Shown here: piece after piece, positions 49,618 through 60,839 of the stretch | How the letters are laid out: each line of letters begins with the position of its first letter | Position numbering within the stretch: position 1 is the first letter of the stretch | NCBI GenBank assembly: GCA_019973155.2 | Contig: BPQB01000083.1 | Span: 62,001 to 126,000 of the forward strand | From: Phanerochaete sordida | Lineage: Eukaryota > Basidiomycota > Agaricomycetes > Polyporales > Phanerochaetaceae | DNA: 64,000 nt | Direction of reading: 5' to 3' | Made by a program: the position numbers and the translations under genes | The notes under the pieces: model-generated | Told to the model about the DNA's origin: nothing | Seen by the model: the letters and a program-made list of their open reading frames with translations, nothing else | Database searches by the model: none

Positions 49618-51339
49618 CTTGCAGTGACTCGAACCTGGGGTGCACAATCTGGAGCTATATTGCGAGCCTCCTGAGAAAGCTAAGCAACGGGGCTATGTTG
49701 AAGACACTGCGGTCGCTGCTGCGATTCCAGATACGCTGCGGTGGACGTCGAGAACGAAGATTGCGGTGCTCGCAGTGCTGCGCCGCGGTCCCGCGAGCTG
49801 AATCTAATCTAATCGTGAACTCTCAGCGATAAGATAGGCGCGGATGCTCATCAAGTGCTGAACCGGATCCAGCCTGTCTCTAGCTTGCATCCCGCGATGA
49901 TTCCAATGCGACAGCAGCAAACAGGCTCGTTAGCCCGGCCGCAAAGCTGGTAAATGTTTTGAGTGCTCAGAGAACTAATCTCACGATATCGCGTAACGGA
50001 ACCAGCCGCGACACGGTTGAGAGGTGCGTGGATGCTTGGTGCATTGAATACGCATGGACCGTAATGCTGACTCGCATTTCAGACTCTGGCGGAGACAGAA
50101 CGAAGATTCTGCTCGCCGTTCACACCGCTACTGCCTTATTTAGAGGCAGTATTGAATGGCGGAGCCCAGGCCTTCTCTAGAGACTCCTACTTGGAGCAAG
50201 GTTCTTTCTCTGGCGTTTTTCGAATGCCCGTTGAGGCATCGCTTAGGGTTCGAGGGTTGGGATAGTCGCAGAGGCCCATGGCTAGCCCCATGCCTGTCCT
50301 CAAGGTGCCAAGAACAAAGCGGCCACTTGCCCGAGGTCGCTGCCGGCAGTCGTGGTAATGTCGTCTCACCCTGCGCACACGGGTGCAATCGCTATGCTGC
50401 CACCACGAATTCCTTTCCCCGCTCCGCTCATCCGCACCGATATGCTGTTTCTATGGTTTTGAAGTAGCCTCGCGGCGGAACCGGGCCCTGGTTGTGCTGG
50501 TGATAGGTGGTTATCCGGGTAAGTCTCGTAGCTTCGTCTCCAGCGTTGCAGCTATCGTAGCGTTGACGCGGTAGCATCGATAGACACGTCGTGCGCTGCA
50601 TAAATTGTGGGTAGACGTGGCTTTAGCCTGTGCTGCACGTACATCTTTCTTTCATATAGGCGGCGCAATGCATCTCGCCGAAATGTGACGTCGTCCATAT
50701 AGCCGTTTATTGACGGATCGCGGTGCAGAAGCCATCGCCTTCGCGTGTGTCGCCGACGTGCCATCTGCTCCCATACACCCAGGTCTTCCACAACGTGTCT
50801 TTCTCCCGTTCTGATACTGCAACGGCCGGTGAAAACTCGGTCCTGTTTCCTCGTTGAGAAGCTCGATGAAGGCTCGAAACTCCCTGCGGAGGAACCGGGG
50901 GGAAACACATGCTGAGAAACATGGTTCGTCGCGGTCCAGAGTAGGGCTGTCGTCGTCGAGGGAAATGCGCAAGGACGGCGAACTACCACTCTTGCCTATA
51001 GGAGTAACTTCGGTGGCGAATTTGAGGGCCGAAGCGTCTTTTTGAGTCGGGATCTTGGTCGGGATTCCCTTTCGCAGCCAGTGCAACTTCGCAAGAACCA
51101 ACATGGACCTACTCCTCCTTGTCCTTTTGCCTCGAGCCCTTGATGCACACCTATGTTTACACGATACCGGCTGTCGTATCTCGGCCATAGCGCAGCTTCC
51201 CTAGGGCCTTTCCGGACAAATATCGGTCGCTGAAGCTGGCATATAAAACTAACGGGACCTGGATCGTATCTGTGATAAGACTGCTTTGCGACTCCGTGGC
51301 CAGCTCTTCTTCAAGCCGACCTTCTTGTCATCTGAGACC
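49618..51339. other. 1.7-kb intergenic stretch between divergent genes
   Basis: Upstream of both the PPxY protein (-) and the lactonase (+). Short overlapping reading frames only; the minus-strand frame at 50652-51188 has no motif. The right end holds a TATA box. Confidence 0.4.
51242..51248 (+). promoter_or_regulatory. TATA box of the lactonase gene
   Basis: TATAAAA, 98 bp upstream of the start codon at 51340. Confidence 0.6.
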
Positions 51340-52515
51340 ATGGTCTTCCACATCTACGTCGGATCGTACACAAACGAGATTTATACCCTCGCCTTCGATC
51401 CAGCTGCCCCGTCCCTCACGCTCGTCTCCGCGCTGACTGTCGGCTTCCACCCGTCGTGGCTGGCGCGTCATCCACAGGATGCGTCTATCATCTTCACCGG
51501 CTTAGAGGAGACCGACGGCAAGATCGTCGCTGTCAAGTATGACGACAAGGGGCACGGGACAGTCCTCGGATCCGTGTCGAGCGGGGGAGGCTCTCCGTGC
51601 AATCTTGTCGCAACAGACTCTGAGCTGCTCGTCGGGAACGTACGTCCCCTCTCACGGCCCTCCATTCAGTCGGCTAACCTTCGAATGTCAGTACGAGACG
51701 GCCACGCTTGCCGCCATCCCTCTGTCACCAGAAGCGCCTCATCTCGACGAATCTGGTCTCGCCTCGTTGTCGTTTTCTGGAACGGGGCCCGACAAGGAAC
51801 GCCAGGAGGCTTCACACCCACACCAGGTCATCGTCCACCCAGATCACAAAGAGCTGCTTATTCCAGATCTTGGCGCGGATAAAACATGGAGATTGGCGAA
51901 GGACAGTAGTGGAAAGTGGACGGTGAAGGGTCATCTGCAATACAAAGCTGGAAGTGGGCCCAGACACGTTGCGTTCCACAGTGCGTCTACTATCAGCGAT
52001 TGCGCTGAGGCACCCGCTGATTCTGCTCGTCGTACCTCACAGATGACGTCCTGTACACGATCCTGGAACTGACAAGCGAAGTATCCGCGCATCGATTCCC
52101 TGCGCTGCCCGCGGAGCCAACGCTCCTGGCAACCGTACCCACGATGTCCAAGTTCCCGGGTCCACCGAGCGAGCTAGGCATGCTCGCCGCGGAGATCCTC
52201 GTCCCTTCCCCGAACGCGACCTATCCTACACCTTACCTCTACGCGTCAAACCGCAACGATCCCTCGCCCGAAGGCGACGTGATCTCCATCTTCTCACTCG
52301 CGGACGCCGGAAAGCTCGAACCTGCTGCGGAGGTCCGCTCGGGCCTGAAGCATCTGCGCGGCATGTTCTTCGGTGGGGAAGATGGCAAATACTTGGTGGC
52401 AGGCGGCGTGCTGGGTGGGGGTGTGAAGGTCTTCCTGCGCACGGACGGTGGAAGGGGCCTCGAAGAGCTTGCCTCGCTGGATTTAAAGGCCCCGACAGCG
52501 TTCTTGTGGGCGTGA
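51340..52515 (+). CDS. lactonase-family seven-bladed beta-propeller protein
   Basis: Matches the 6-phosphogluconolactonase/carboxy-cis,cis-muconate cyclase-like propeller family (Lactonase, PF10282 type). Start MVFHIYVGSYTNEIYTLAFD is typical of the first blade. Later family motifs are FHPSWLARHPQDASIIFTGL, GGGSPCNLVATDSELLVGN, then after a 50-nt-class intron YETATLAAIPLSPE, ASHPHQVIVHPDHKELLIPD, LGADKTWRL and SGPRHVAFH. After a second intron come DVLYTILELTSEVSAHRFPA, PYLYASNRNDPSPEGDVISI and SGLKHLRGMFFGGEDGKYLV. The motif HQ...DLGAD is the usual blade pair near the active-site pocket. About 355 residues, normal length, no signal peptide, so probably cytosolic. The exact lactone is unknown; fungal members include muconolactone-forming enzymes of aromatic catabolism. 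Confidence 0.87.
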
Positions 52516-53009
52516 AGGGGTGCATGTGACAGCGGTGGTTATCACTTTCTGATCCTGTGCGCGTCTCGTAACAATTGCTCAGCTACGACACTTTCCATAG
52601 ATATGCTAATAATCTCAGGATATGACTTTCACGGCATCGGACGAGCCACGGGGGCTCTGTGCCATCTGTGCAACGCGCCTCGCGCGCGACTGGAACTTCA
52701 CAATGAAATTCAATATGAGGACCACCACCTGACTTCTCGCCCTAGGGAGCTTTCTGTCTGCCGCTGGCTTCAGGGCCGAGTGGGCAAGCTCGTCTCAACA
52801 TCGCGGCCCTTGGCGTCGAGTGGCATGTCGGCCGCCACCTCGGGACCATCTGCGCGAGCAATCATGGGGCAAGCCGCAGCGGCGGCAGGACGTCATGACA
52901 TTCCAGTTTCAGCACTATGGTAATGATGCGGAAGCAATAAGAGGCCCTGAGCCGCCCCGCATTCCCATCCGGCCTGCGACCATCTCTCCCGACGACCTTC
53001 ACGACGACG
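52516..53009. other. intergenic, about 0.5 kb
   Basis: Upstream of the C45 hydrolase. A short + frame reads MTFQFQHYGNDAEAIRGPEP and ends DDDDPTSD at 53029, overlapping the hydrolase start; it might be an upstream reading frame but lacks other support. Confidence 0.35.
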
Positions 53010-54390
53010 ATGATCCAACGAGCGACTGAGGGCGACTGGGATGTCAACAGTGTGCCCGAGATCCACCTGTGCGGATCGTCGTACGAAGTACGTGCTCCGC
53101 TCCCCAAGCGTCTTGGCACACTCACCGAGCCCCTGTTTCTAGATTGGATACGCGCATGGGTCGCAGCTGCGCGAACAGATACACGCTCAGCTCGTTATCT
53201 ACGAGGGTATATTTCTGCAGAATTGCAAGTTCTCTTGGGAACAGGTACGCGTGCAGCCTTCTATCTCGAGGAGTATTCCTCACAACATTACTACAGGTTC
53301 GCGCTGCAGCCAGACAGTATCAGCCTGCGATCCAAAAGCTTGCACCGCACCTTTTCGAGGAGATGCGAGGAATAGTAGATGGTGTCAACAGCCGTGATGC
53401 GTCGAGGAACATAGAACAATCTAGTCAAATCGTCTCAGAGCGTCACGTCGACATCTTAGACGTGGTTGCGCTCAACGCTCGCAGCGAGATTGCACTTGGA
53501 CAGTTCGATGACGGGTGCACAGCGTTAGCCTGGAACATCGGCGACCTCACAGATGGCGAGAAAGCCGGTCAGGACCCGGAGCGACGACCGAAGCGAAGGG
53601 TTCTCGCGCAGAACTGGGACTGGCGCACCTCTGTTGGCCCGAATCTAGTCCTAGCATCCATTGAGCAGGAAAGCAAACCCACCATCTGGATGGTCATGGA
53701 GGTAAGTTATGCTAAGTTTCGTCCGATGCTGGATCTGACGCAAGGTCCGTGCAGCCTGGCATCGTTGGCAAGATCGGCTTCAACTCAGCCTCTCTGGGCG
53801 TATGCCTGAACGCTATACGCGCAAAGCCGGTGGTTGAGAGCCTCCTGCCCGTGCACGTCATCCTACGCCTTCTTCTGGAGCAGAAATCCTTCACGGACGC
53901 GCTCGAGCTCATCTCAACGCTTGGAGGATGCGCGTCGAGCCAGCACATCCTCCTTTCGTCGCCCTTCGGCAGCCGCAGCCTCGAGCTGTCCCCGCTTGGA
54001 ACGGTCCACATCTCGGAGGACAGCCTCGGCCTCATCGTTCACACGAACCACTTCCTCGAGAACCGCCTTGTCGATGAGCCGCCGTGGCTCTCGGGCTCGC
54101 CGGTGAGGTTCGAAAGGGCTAGGCAGCTCTGCGCGGGCCTCGTCGAAGAGTACGGCAAAGACAAAGTCAGAGAGAAGCTCCATCCGAAGCTGCTCAGGCA
54201 GCGCGTCTTCGCAGACACGTACCACTCCCCCCAAGCGATTTGCTGCGTCCCCGACCCATGTAGGGAAGAGAGCGTCGAGACGCTGTTTAATATCGTTATG
54301 ATGTTCGAGGAGGGGAAAGCTCCCTATGCCGAAGTCACGTTTGGAAGGCCAACGAGGTCGGACGCCAAAGTCTACCGTTTCCCATCGTAA
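53010..54390 (+). CDS. C45-type Ntn hydrolase, acyl-CoA:6-APA acyltransferase-like
   Basis: Self-processing N-terminal-nucleophile amidase of the penicillin acyltransferase (AAT/IAT) family. Exon 1 (ATG 53010) ends VNSVPEIHLCGSSYE and joins across a small intron to IGYAHGSQLREQIHAQLVIY and EGIFLQNCKFSWEQ. The next exon reads VRAAARQYQPAIQKLAPHLF and EEMRGIVDGV. The cleavage and catalytic site is seen as FDDGCTALAW, where Cys would become the new N-terminus. Then follow LAQNWDWR, GPNLVLASIEQESKPTIWMV, an intron, and PGIVGKIGFNSASLGVCLNA. The end (APYAEVTFGRPTRSDAKVYR) fits. About 400 residues, close to the family's usual 350-400. Many fungi outside the penicillin makers have such genes; a beta-lactam role is not implied, and the amide substrate is unknown. 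It sits 495 bp downstream of the lactonase, same strand, and converges on the CoA-transferase. Confidence 0.83.
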
Positions 54391-54458
54391 GGGACTCACA
54401 CAGGAAGAAATGTATACTATATACTCGGGATTCTGAAACTTTTTTGTACGATAACATG

Positions 54459-56173
54459 CTACTTCCCAACTATACCCTGCTCCTGCAATGCTTCGAGCTC
54501 TGCCTCGCTCAGTCCGAGCTCCTCACAGAGGACCTCGTGGTTGTGTTGGCCAAGGTCGGGCCCCGCCCAGCGCGTGCTTGTGTCGACGCCCTCGAGCACC
54601 GGCGTGACCCGTGGCATCTTGACCGTCCAGCCGTCTTGCTTCTGCTCGTCCCCGACCCAGACCTCCTCGACGAGCCCGCGCGCCTCCGTGTGCGGGTTCT
54701 CGACGACCTCCTTGACGCTGAACACGCGCCCGCACGGCACGCTCACGGCGCGCAGGACATCCTCGACCTCCTCCGCGGTGCGCGTGCGCGTGTACGCGCT
54801 GATGGCGTCCTCGATCTCTGCCTGCCGCGCGACGCGGTGGTGGTTCTGCGCGTAGTCCGCACCCGTCAGGTCAGCGCGCCCGATCGCGTTCATGAGGCGG
54901 TTGTACATCGAGTCCGCGTTCGCGCCGATGACGACGTACGACGGCTGCGAGGGGTTCGCTGGCGAGGGCAGACAAGGGTACGCGTTCGTTGGGACGATGC
55001 CTGTCACGGACGAGCCTGAGGGTCCACGGATCTGCATACGAGCTCAGCGCATACAGCACGTAGGTGAAGACGGAGAACATACCTTCCCCTTCCTGTCGTA
55101 CTCTGGAATGACACCTTCCATGAGGTTAACCATGCTACGATACAAATGAGCGATCGCTTGCGTGAAGCAAGTTGAGGCCCACCTTTCGAATATGCTAACA
55201 TCAACGGTCTGTCCGCCGGTCTCTCCCTTGGCTCGCCTCGCTTGCCTAGCCAGTAGGGCGAGGACGGTGCCGAAGGCAGCGTGCAGCCCTGCAACCGAGT
55301 CGCCCAAGCTGATATTTGGGCGGACTGGCGGACCCAACAATGCCCCAGTCTCAGGGTCTGGTTGCCCATTTATATAACGAAATCCTGACTCTGCCTCGCA
55401 GACCGAAGCGTAGCCAGGGCGAGAGGACCACGGTCCAGTCTGACCGTAGCCGCTCACGCGAGTGAAGATCAGGTCAGGGTTGGAACGACGGAGATCCTCC
55501 GGTCCAAGACCCCATTTCTCCAGAGCTGAAGAACGGAGTGAGTTGGCTGCGAGCAGATCAGGCTCGAAGACGTACTGCCTGGCTTGAAGTTCTCGATTAG
55601 TACATCGCTGTTCGAGGCCAGCTTTCGGACTAGACTGAAGGTTCATGAGCTTGCCAGGACACTTGAACGTTCACAAGATTGCTTACTGCCGTCCTTCCTC
55701 TTTTCGCAGGTCAATTGTAACACTCTTCTTGTTCCGAGCAATGCTCCTCCACCAGGGACTCACGCCGTCGACATCCAGCTCTCGCCAGACACGCAGGGGG
55801 TCACCAACGTTCGGCGGCTCCACTTTAATCACCTCAGCACCAAAGTGACTAATTATTCAATGAGTGAGGAGGAATATTCGCTCGCAGATTACGACAGAAG
55901 ATGACTCACCCAAGTAGCTGACCACAGAATGGGCCTGCGATGACTTGACCAAGTTCCAGTATGCGGATCCCCGAGAGCGGTAGGTCTGGCTTCTGCCCTG
56001 GTGCCGTCTGAATACCACCAGACACACTATTCCGTATCAAATTTCACATGAACACAGTATGGGAAGGAGGACGTCGGTGCTTACCTCCTTCTCGCCATTC
56101 TCAGCGGTCCTTGTTGGGCGCGTTTCGGGACGAACATTGCGGGAGCCCACGGTAAATAATGACCGGCTTTCAT
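54459..56173 (-). CDS. family III CoA-transferase (CaiB/Frc type)
   Basis: Moves CoA between carboxylic acids. First exon from ATG 56173 (MKAGHYLPWAPAMFVPKRAQ) is Arg-rich and lacks acids early on, so it may be a mitochondrial presequence. Joined in frame are SVSGGIQTAPGQKPDLPLSG, then ILELGQVIAGPFCGQLLG, the family N-terminus. Next: FGAEVIKVEPPNVGDPLRVW, SIARNKKSVTIDLRKEEG, DVLIENFKPG, WGLGPEDLRRSNPDLIFTRV and SGYGQTGPWSSRPGYASVCE. ISLGDSVAGLHAAFGTVLAL holds the Asp that carries the CoA thioester/anhydride in formyl-CoA transferase. The C-terminus has VPCGRVFSVKEVVENPHTEA and ends ALQEQGIVGK. At least five introns. It looks most like succinyl-CoA:glutarate/related mitochondrial transferases, but the acid pair cannot be decided here. 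Its 3' end is 68 bp from the hydrolase stop. Confidence 0.88.
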
Positions 56174-56652
56174 TTGGTCGCGTAGTTATCAGTCAGAACT
56201 GTGCGCGACCAGGCTGGCCCTTTAAATCCTCGCGGAGACGCGATGGTCAGGGCTCAAGGGACGAATGTCGAACTGTCGCACAACGCGACCGTCGTGGCGG
56301 CGGGTCAGCCGGTCCGGCTATCCGTTTCCGATAAGATAAGATGCGAAGTCTCACTGCCGGTGCACTGACGATTGACTGACGAGCAAGGGTCACCTGGCGA
56401 AGTGCTACACACCGCCTAAGTCTTCGCTTCGACCAGCCATCTGCACGACACGCATCATGGGGCGACGATTCTCGCGATGCATACGTTTTGCCGTTTTAGC
56501 GACGCTCCAGGCAATGCACCCCCCACGAAGGGGGCGGTTTCTTCATGATATGTACGATTCGTTTGGTACTTTCATTACGCAGATGAATCCATTTCTTCTA
56601 GGAAAGCATCCAGACTCGGCGTACAGAGAAAAATTGAGAGTAGACACACGGG
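56174..56652. other. intergenic, about 0.5 kb
   Basis: Between the CoA-transferase start and the F-box 2 stop. A promoter for the former is expected; nothing specific seen. Confidence 0.4.
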
Positions 56653-58140
56653 TCAACAAATTTCAATGGGGACAGACGAGTCAGAAGAGACAGGCAGCGA
56701 TAGAAATTCGAGCTCGCCGTTGACCATACGCCAATACTCGATCCAGTCCTTGGTAGAGTCGTGTCCGTCCGCCATCGACCTGCGCAAAGGCGTGTAGTTG
56801 ACGTTCAGGGTCTTGAATACTTGTTTCGCGTGCGCACCGAACCATCCCGCGTATGTCACCGCCGCAAGCGGATGCCCAGTGCGGGCGCGATGCTGCACAA
56901 AGCGGACCGCGATGTACTCGTGCGCGCCGAGGAAGATCAACGTCTTCAGGTTGCGCCAGGCCGGCACGCCTTCGCCAGCCGCTGCCGCTGCGTCCATTGC
57001 CATCGCTGCGTGCAGCACAGGCGCCGGATTCCCGCCGGAGATCTGCAGCTCTTCGAGGAGGGGGAACGCGGCGATGAAGGTAAGCCAGTCGGCCGAAGGG
57101 CCCTCGTCAACGATGCAGTAGCGCAGGAAGCGCACCGCGGGGAATTGAAGTGCACCGGCATGCAGGAAGGAGTGTACGCGCGCGCAATACCTCCCGATGA
57201 TGTGCAGCCGGTCGACTGCGCATGCCGCGCGGCATAGTGAGGCGATGACGCTCTGCTCTGAGTCGGTGTCGCCAATCTCGAGCCACGATTCGACGACGAG
57301 GAATCGAAGGCACGGGAAGACAGCAGGCATGAGGTCGAGGGAGGTGGATGGGACCTCTACATTAATGCAAGCGTGCGAAAGGATGAGCACTTGAATAGTT
57401 GCAGATACGCCTTCCAGCATTGCGATGAAGCGTTCGACATGATCTTCGGTATCGTAATAGAAGAAATCCATTTCGAGCGTTGTCAACTTTGAGAAGAGTT
57501 GCAATGGAGTAGAGTGCAGAATAGTGCCGTCGTGTTGGAAGCCGCTTGCACGTAACTGCGTGAGGTTTGGTGCGGCAATTCGGAGGGACTGGGCGTGATG
57601 GGGGCTTCCTGAGCAAGGGATTTGGAGGTATTCGAGACGAGGGAATGCTTCTCCGCACATTTGCTGCGTGAGCGAAGTAAGGAGCGTACCAGCCTGAGCG
57701 TCGATAACGCAGTGTCTCCATCTCGCTCTCTCCTTCAACAGCATGTCCCAGACGACGAAGCAAGGGCAACGACGGGGCTCTTCTGAGTCGCTGTGCGATT
57801 CAGAAGAGTCGCTATCGGTGTCCTGACTCCTCTGGCAATCGAACTGAATAGAGAGTGGAAGCTGACCAGAACGCGCAAGGTATGTCTTGACTATGTCCGA
57901 GTAACCTTTGCCGCCGCTGGCGAAGTGAACGAAGTGAATGCACTGCCAGAGGCTCGGCAGCGATATGGCGAGATCCCGCCATCGGCGTGAGACATGGCTG
58001 ATGGGAAGAGGGGAGTGCAAGTACCACCGAGGATGCCAATCGTATTCGCAGTACGGGAATGTCGAATGCGCGTATGCTATTCGCAAGATCTCGTATCCGA
58101 TGTCGTCCGGAACCATGTCCAAGGGAGGATTGGACTTCAT
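56653..58140 (-). CDS. F-box protein with leucine-rich region, paralogue 2
   Basis: Single exon of 495 codons, same architecture as the gene at 38267-39739. F-box: LDMVPDDIGYEILRIAYAHS ... LPISHVSRRWRDLAISLPSL followed by WQCIHF. An acidic/Ser insert (DTDSDSSESHSDSEEPRRCP) takes the place where paralogue 1 has a Cys-rich stretch. Shared downstream blocks: RARWRHCVIDA, AFPRLEYLQIP, PLQLFSKLTTLEMDFFYY, VDRLHIIGRYCARVHSFLHA, LLEELQISGGNPAPVLHAAM, EYIAVRFVQHRARTGHPLAA and VTYAGWFGAHAKQVFKTLNV. Likely SCF substrate adaptor, target unknown. It is closer to paralogue 3 next to it than to paralogue 1 in the C-terminal half (AVRFVQHRAR, YAGWFGA). Confidence 0.88.
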   Translation of the reverse strand: MKSNPPLDMVPDDIGYEILRIAYAHSTFPYCEYDWHPRWYLHSPLPISHVSRRWRDLAISLPSLWQCIHFVHFASGGKGYSDIVKTYLARSGQLPLSIQFDCQRSQDTDSDSSESHSDSEEPRRCPCFVVWDMLLKERARWRHCVIDAQAGTLLTSLTQQMCGEAFPRLEYLQIPCSGSPHHAQSLRIAAPNLTQLRASGFQHDGTILHSTPLQLFSKLTTLEMDFFYYDTEDHVERFIAMLEGVSATIQVLILSHACINVEVPSTSLDLMPAVFPCLRFLVVESWLEIGDTDSEQSVIASLCRAACAVDRLHIIGRYCARVHSFLHAGALQFPAVRFLRYCIVDEGPSADWLTFIAAFPLLEELQISGGNPAPVLHAAMAMDAAAAAGEGVPAWRNLKTLIFLGAHEYIAVRFVQHRARTGHPLAAVTYAGWFGAHAKQVFKTLNVNYTPLRRSMADGHDSTKDWIEYWRMVNGELEFLSLPVSSDSSVPIEIC

Positions 58141-58646
58141 TCGTAGTACCTCCTAGTAGGTCAAACCTAACATCAAGTCATCTGCAGCCTTGGAGGACGT
58201 GTCGACTCACAACCTCTTCAGGCGGGAAGTTGTCTGAAGACTTCGAAGTTTGATTCACTGATGAGAGAGAGCTCGGGCGTGGAACGTGAATGTGGCTAGA
58301 AGTTTCACTTCCCCTAATACTTTACGTCAGTGATTGTACTTTGAATCCTTGGACAAGTTGGAGGATGGAGGGGAAGAGCAGACGCGGTCGTTTAGTTGTG
58401 ACAGCACGCGTGGTGTGCTCACTCCCGATGGACGCCGGAGGTTTATTTGTATTAAACGAGCAACATGTATTGACGCAAAGCGGTTACCATGGCCCTGCCG
58501 TCTGCAACGAAAGATGTCTAGCTCAATCGTGGTGAGCTATATAGCCCTATAATAGCAGAACGAGTCCTTGGCTTTATATATAAGGAGTACCACAGCAAAG
58601 AGGTCCTCATGAGTCTGAATCGATCTCGCGGCAGGTCACCTCAGGA
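58141..58646. other. intergenic between two F-box genes
   Basis: About 0.5 kb, upstream of F-box 2 and downstream of F-box 3. No gene recognised. Confidence 0.4.
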
Positions 58647-60067
58647 TCAGCGGCGTGCGCGTTTAGGCTGGGGTATGAGCTCGCCGCTAGCGACGCGCCA
58701 ATACTCAATCCAATCTTTCGTGTAGTCCTCCCCGTCCGCGAATGATTTGCGAAGAGGGATGAAAGCGACGGCGAGAGCCTTCAGCGTCTGCTCCGCCTGC
58801 GCGCCGAACCATCCCGCGTACGTCACCGACGAGAGCGGGTGGCCGCTACGGGCGCGGTGCTGCACGAAGCGGACCGCGATATATTCGTGCGCGTTGAAGA
58901 GTACGAGCGTGGTGAGATGAGGCCAAGCCGTGATCCCGTCGTCCCTTGCTGCGGCGACGTCCATGCTCATTGCCGAGCGCAGCATGTCAGTTGGATCTCC
59001 GCCCGAGACCTGGATCTCCTCAAGACGGGGAAAGGCAGGGATGAAGTTGTTCCAGTTGGTGTCTTCGGGGATGTAGTACCGAAGGAAGCGCACGCTCGGG
59101 AACTGCAGCTCTCCAGAGTGCAGGTAGCCGTGTACAGGCGAGAAACCGGTCCCGACGATGTGTAGCCGTTCGAGCGCGAGCGCAGCGCGGCACAATGTGG
59201 CGATGACGCCGTGCTCTGCGTTTGGATACTCTGCGACGGCCTCGAGGGCGAGGAAAGAGAGGCGTGGGAAGGTCGCTGGCATCTTGCGAAGGGATGTCGG
59301 GGACAGATCCACTTCGAAATAGCCCTCGCGCAGCACGAGCACCTGGAGCGTTGCGGAGGCGCTACCAAGCACTGCGGCGAAGTGATGGATGTGAGTCTCT
59401 TGGCTGTAGTAGAAGGAGGTGAGCTCAAGAACCGCGATATTTGAAAAGAGCTGCAGCGGGGCGGAGCGAAGCAGAGCGCTGACATAGTGAAGGCCACTAA
59501 CGCGCAGCTGTGAGAGGTTTGGGGCTATGAAATGGAGATTCTGAGCATCCAGAGTGGCCTCATGGATGGGAAGCTGGAGGTATTGGAGAGCGGGAAACGA
59601 TCTTCCGTTCATTGACCGCGCAAATGAGACAGTATGGCCAATCGTTCGGGGTTGACGACGCAGTGCTCCCATCTCGCCCGTTCTTCAAGGAGCATGTTCC
59701 ACGCAGCGAAGCAAGGACACTTGTGCTCCGGTGAGCCGTTATCTGACTCAAAGTTGATGTAGCAACGAAAATGGATGGAGAGGGGGACCTGGCCAGAGCG
59801 CGTGAGGTAGGTCTTGACAAAATCCAGCGTGTCTCCTCGAGAACCGGCCGGCTGATCGAAGTGTATACAGCTCCATAGGCTTGGCATAGAGAGCGTCAGG
59901 CCTCGCCAATATCGCGAGACGTGACTGAAGGGAATAGGCGAGCGAAGAAACCGCTGACGGCGGTCGCCACCTTCACAGTACGGGAATGTTGAATGAACGT
60001 AAGCCATTCGCAGGACACTGTAGATGACATCGTCCGGCAAGATGTACACAGGAGAGGTGGAGGACAT
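58647..60067 (-). pseudogene. F-box protein paralogue 3, one-base frameshift
   Basis: Third member of the family. The 5' part (ATG 60067) reads VYILPDDVIYSVLRMAYVHS ... IPFSHVSRYWRGLTLSMPSL then WSCIHFDQ, and runs to RARWEHCVVNPERLAILSHL before TGA at 59609. The rest, in another frame, resumes TVSFARSMNGRSFPALQYLQ and continues through PLQLFSNIAVLELTSFYYSQ, ERLHIVGTGFSPVHGYLHSG, RLEEIQVSGGDPTDMLRSAM, EYIAVRFVQHRARSGHPLSS and VTYAGWFGAQAEQTLKALAV to 58647. Comparison with the two intact paralogues shows no intron at this site; one base is missing near 59635. All other codons are intact, so the lesion is recent or a sequence error. Confidence 0.8.
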
Positions 60068-60589
60068 CTAATCGCTCGCTGTTTAGATGCATTTGCAGCA
60101 TGAAGGGGGCCTATAACACATACCTTTGGGAGTACTTGTAGCAAATCTTTCGTGACACGACTCACTATACGGTACTACTAGTCACTGGAAGGAGCTTACA
60201 CCAAGTATTGTCAGGTTAAAGCAAGGTCTCCAGGACCAGAATTTGGTCATACCAATTGAAAATACGCGTTTGAAGCGATCCTAAGAACAGCGTATCACAG
60301 TCTAACAAGGTGTGCGCGAGATCGTGTTGATCATGAAGTCGACGAAAGCCTGGAAGCTGGTGGGTAAGCCCAAACAAGCTCCTGCCTTATATGGACATCA
60401 CGTGAAGGCGCGTCGAGAGCTTTCCACGCGCGTAAGCGCCGGCATGGGATATAGCCGACCATGGGCGTTTCATTTTATGCGACGCCGTAGACTATCGGCT
60501 AAGCGTGAGCGCTGTCAGCGGCGCGGGGTTTCGATCCCCGGCAGGGTTTTATTTTTTGGTTCTCGCCGCGGCGCGCGTCAGCGCGCCGC
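60068..60589. other. intergenic; contains a Pol III-like motif
   Basis: Upstream of F-box 3. Near 60524-60556 the sequence GGTTTCGATCCCC (tRNA T-arm/B-box-like) is followed at once by a T-rich run (TTTTATTTTTT). No matching acceptor stem or clear A box was found, so no tRNA is called. Confidence 0.35.
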
Positions 60590-60690
60590 TTTAGGTCCGG
60601 GTTTAGGGCTTTAGGGTTTTAAGGCTTTAGGGCTTTAGTTTTAGGGATTAGTTTTAGGGTTTTAGGGCTTAGGGATTAGGGCTTTCGGGT
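60590..60690. repeat. degenerate telomere-like repeat, TTAGGG variants
   Basis: About 100 bp with at least eight TTAGGG cores spaced irregularly by T, C or A (TTTAGGGC, TTTTAGGG, ATTAGGG). TTAGGG is the usual telomere unit of filamentous fungi. It lies 150-200 bp upstream of the truncated membrane-protein copy. Confidence 0.7.
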
Positions 60691-60839
60691 TATCTAAGTA
60701 TATGTTCTCGCGGCCCTCCGGGCCGCGCTTGTCACGTGACGTCCAAATAAGGCAGGAGCTTGTGCGGGCTTACCATCCCTGGAAGCTCAAGCGCACAGTC
60801 ACGTGCAACGCGCTACACTCGTAGACGTCTTCCTTCAAC

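Noticed and set aside
60430..60556. A complete tRNA gene ending near 60550
   Set aside because: The T-arm-like hairpin and T-run are present, but the loop has one extra T, no 5' acceptor strand pairs with the bases after the hairpin, and no convincing A box or anticodon arm lies at the right distance.
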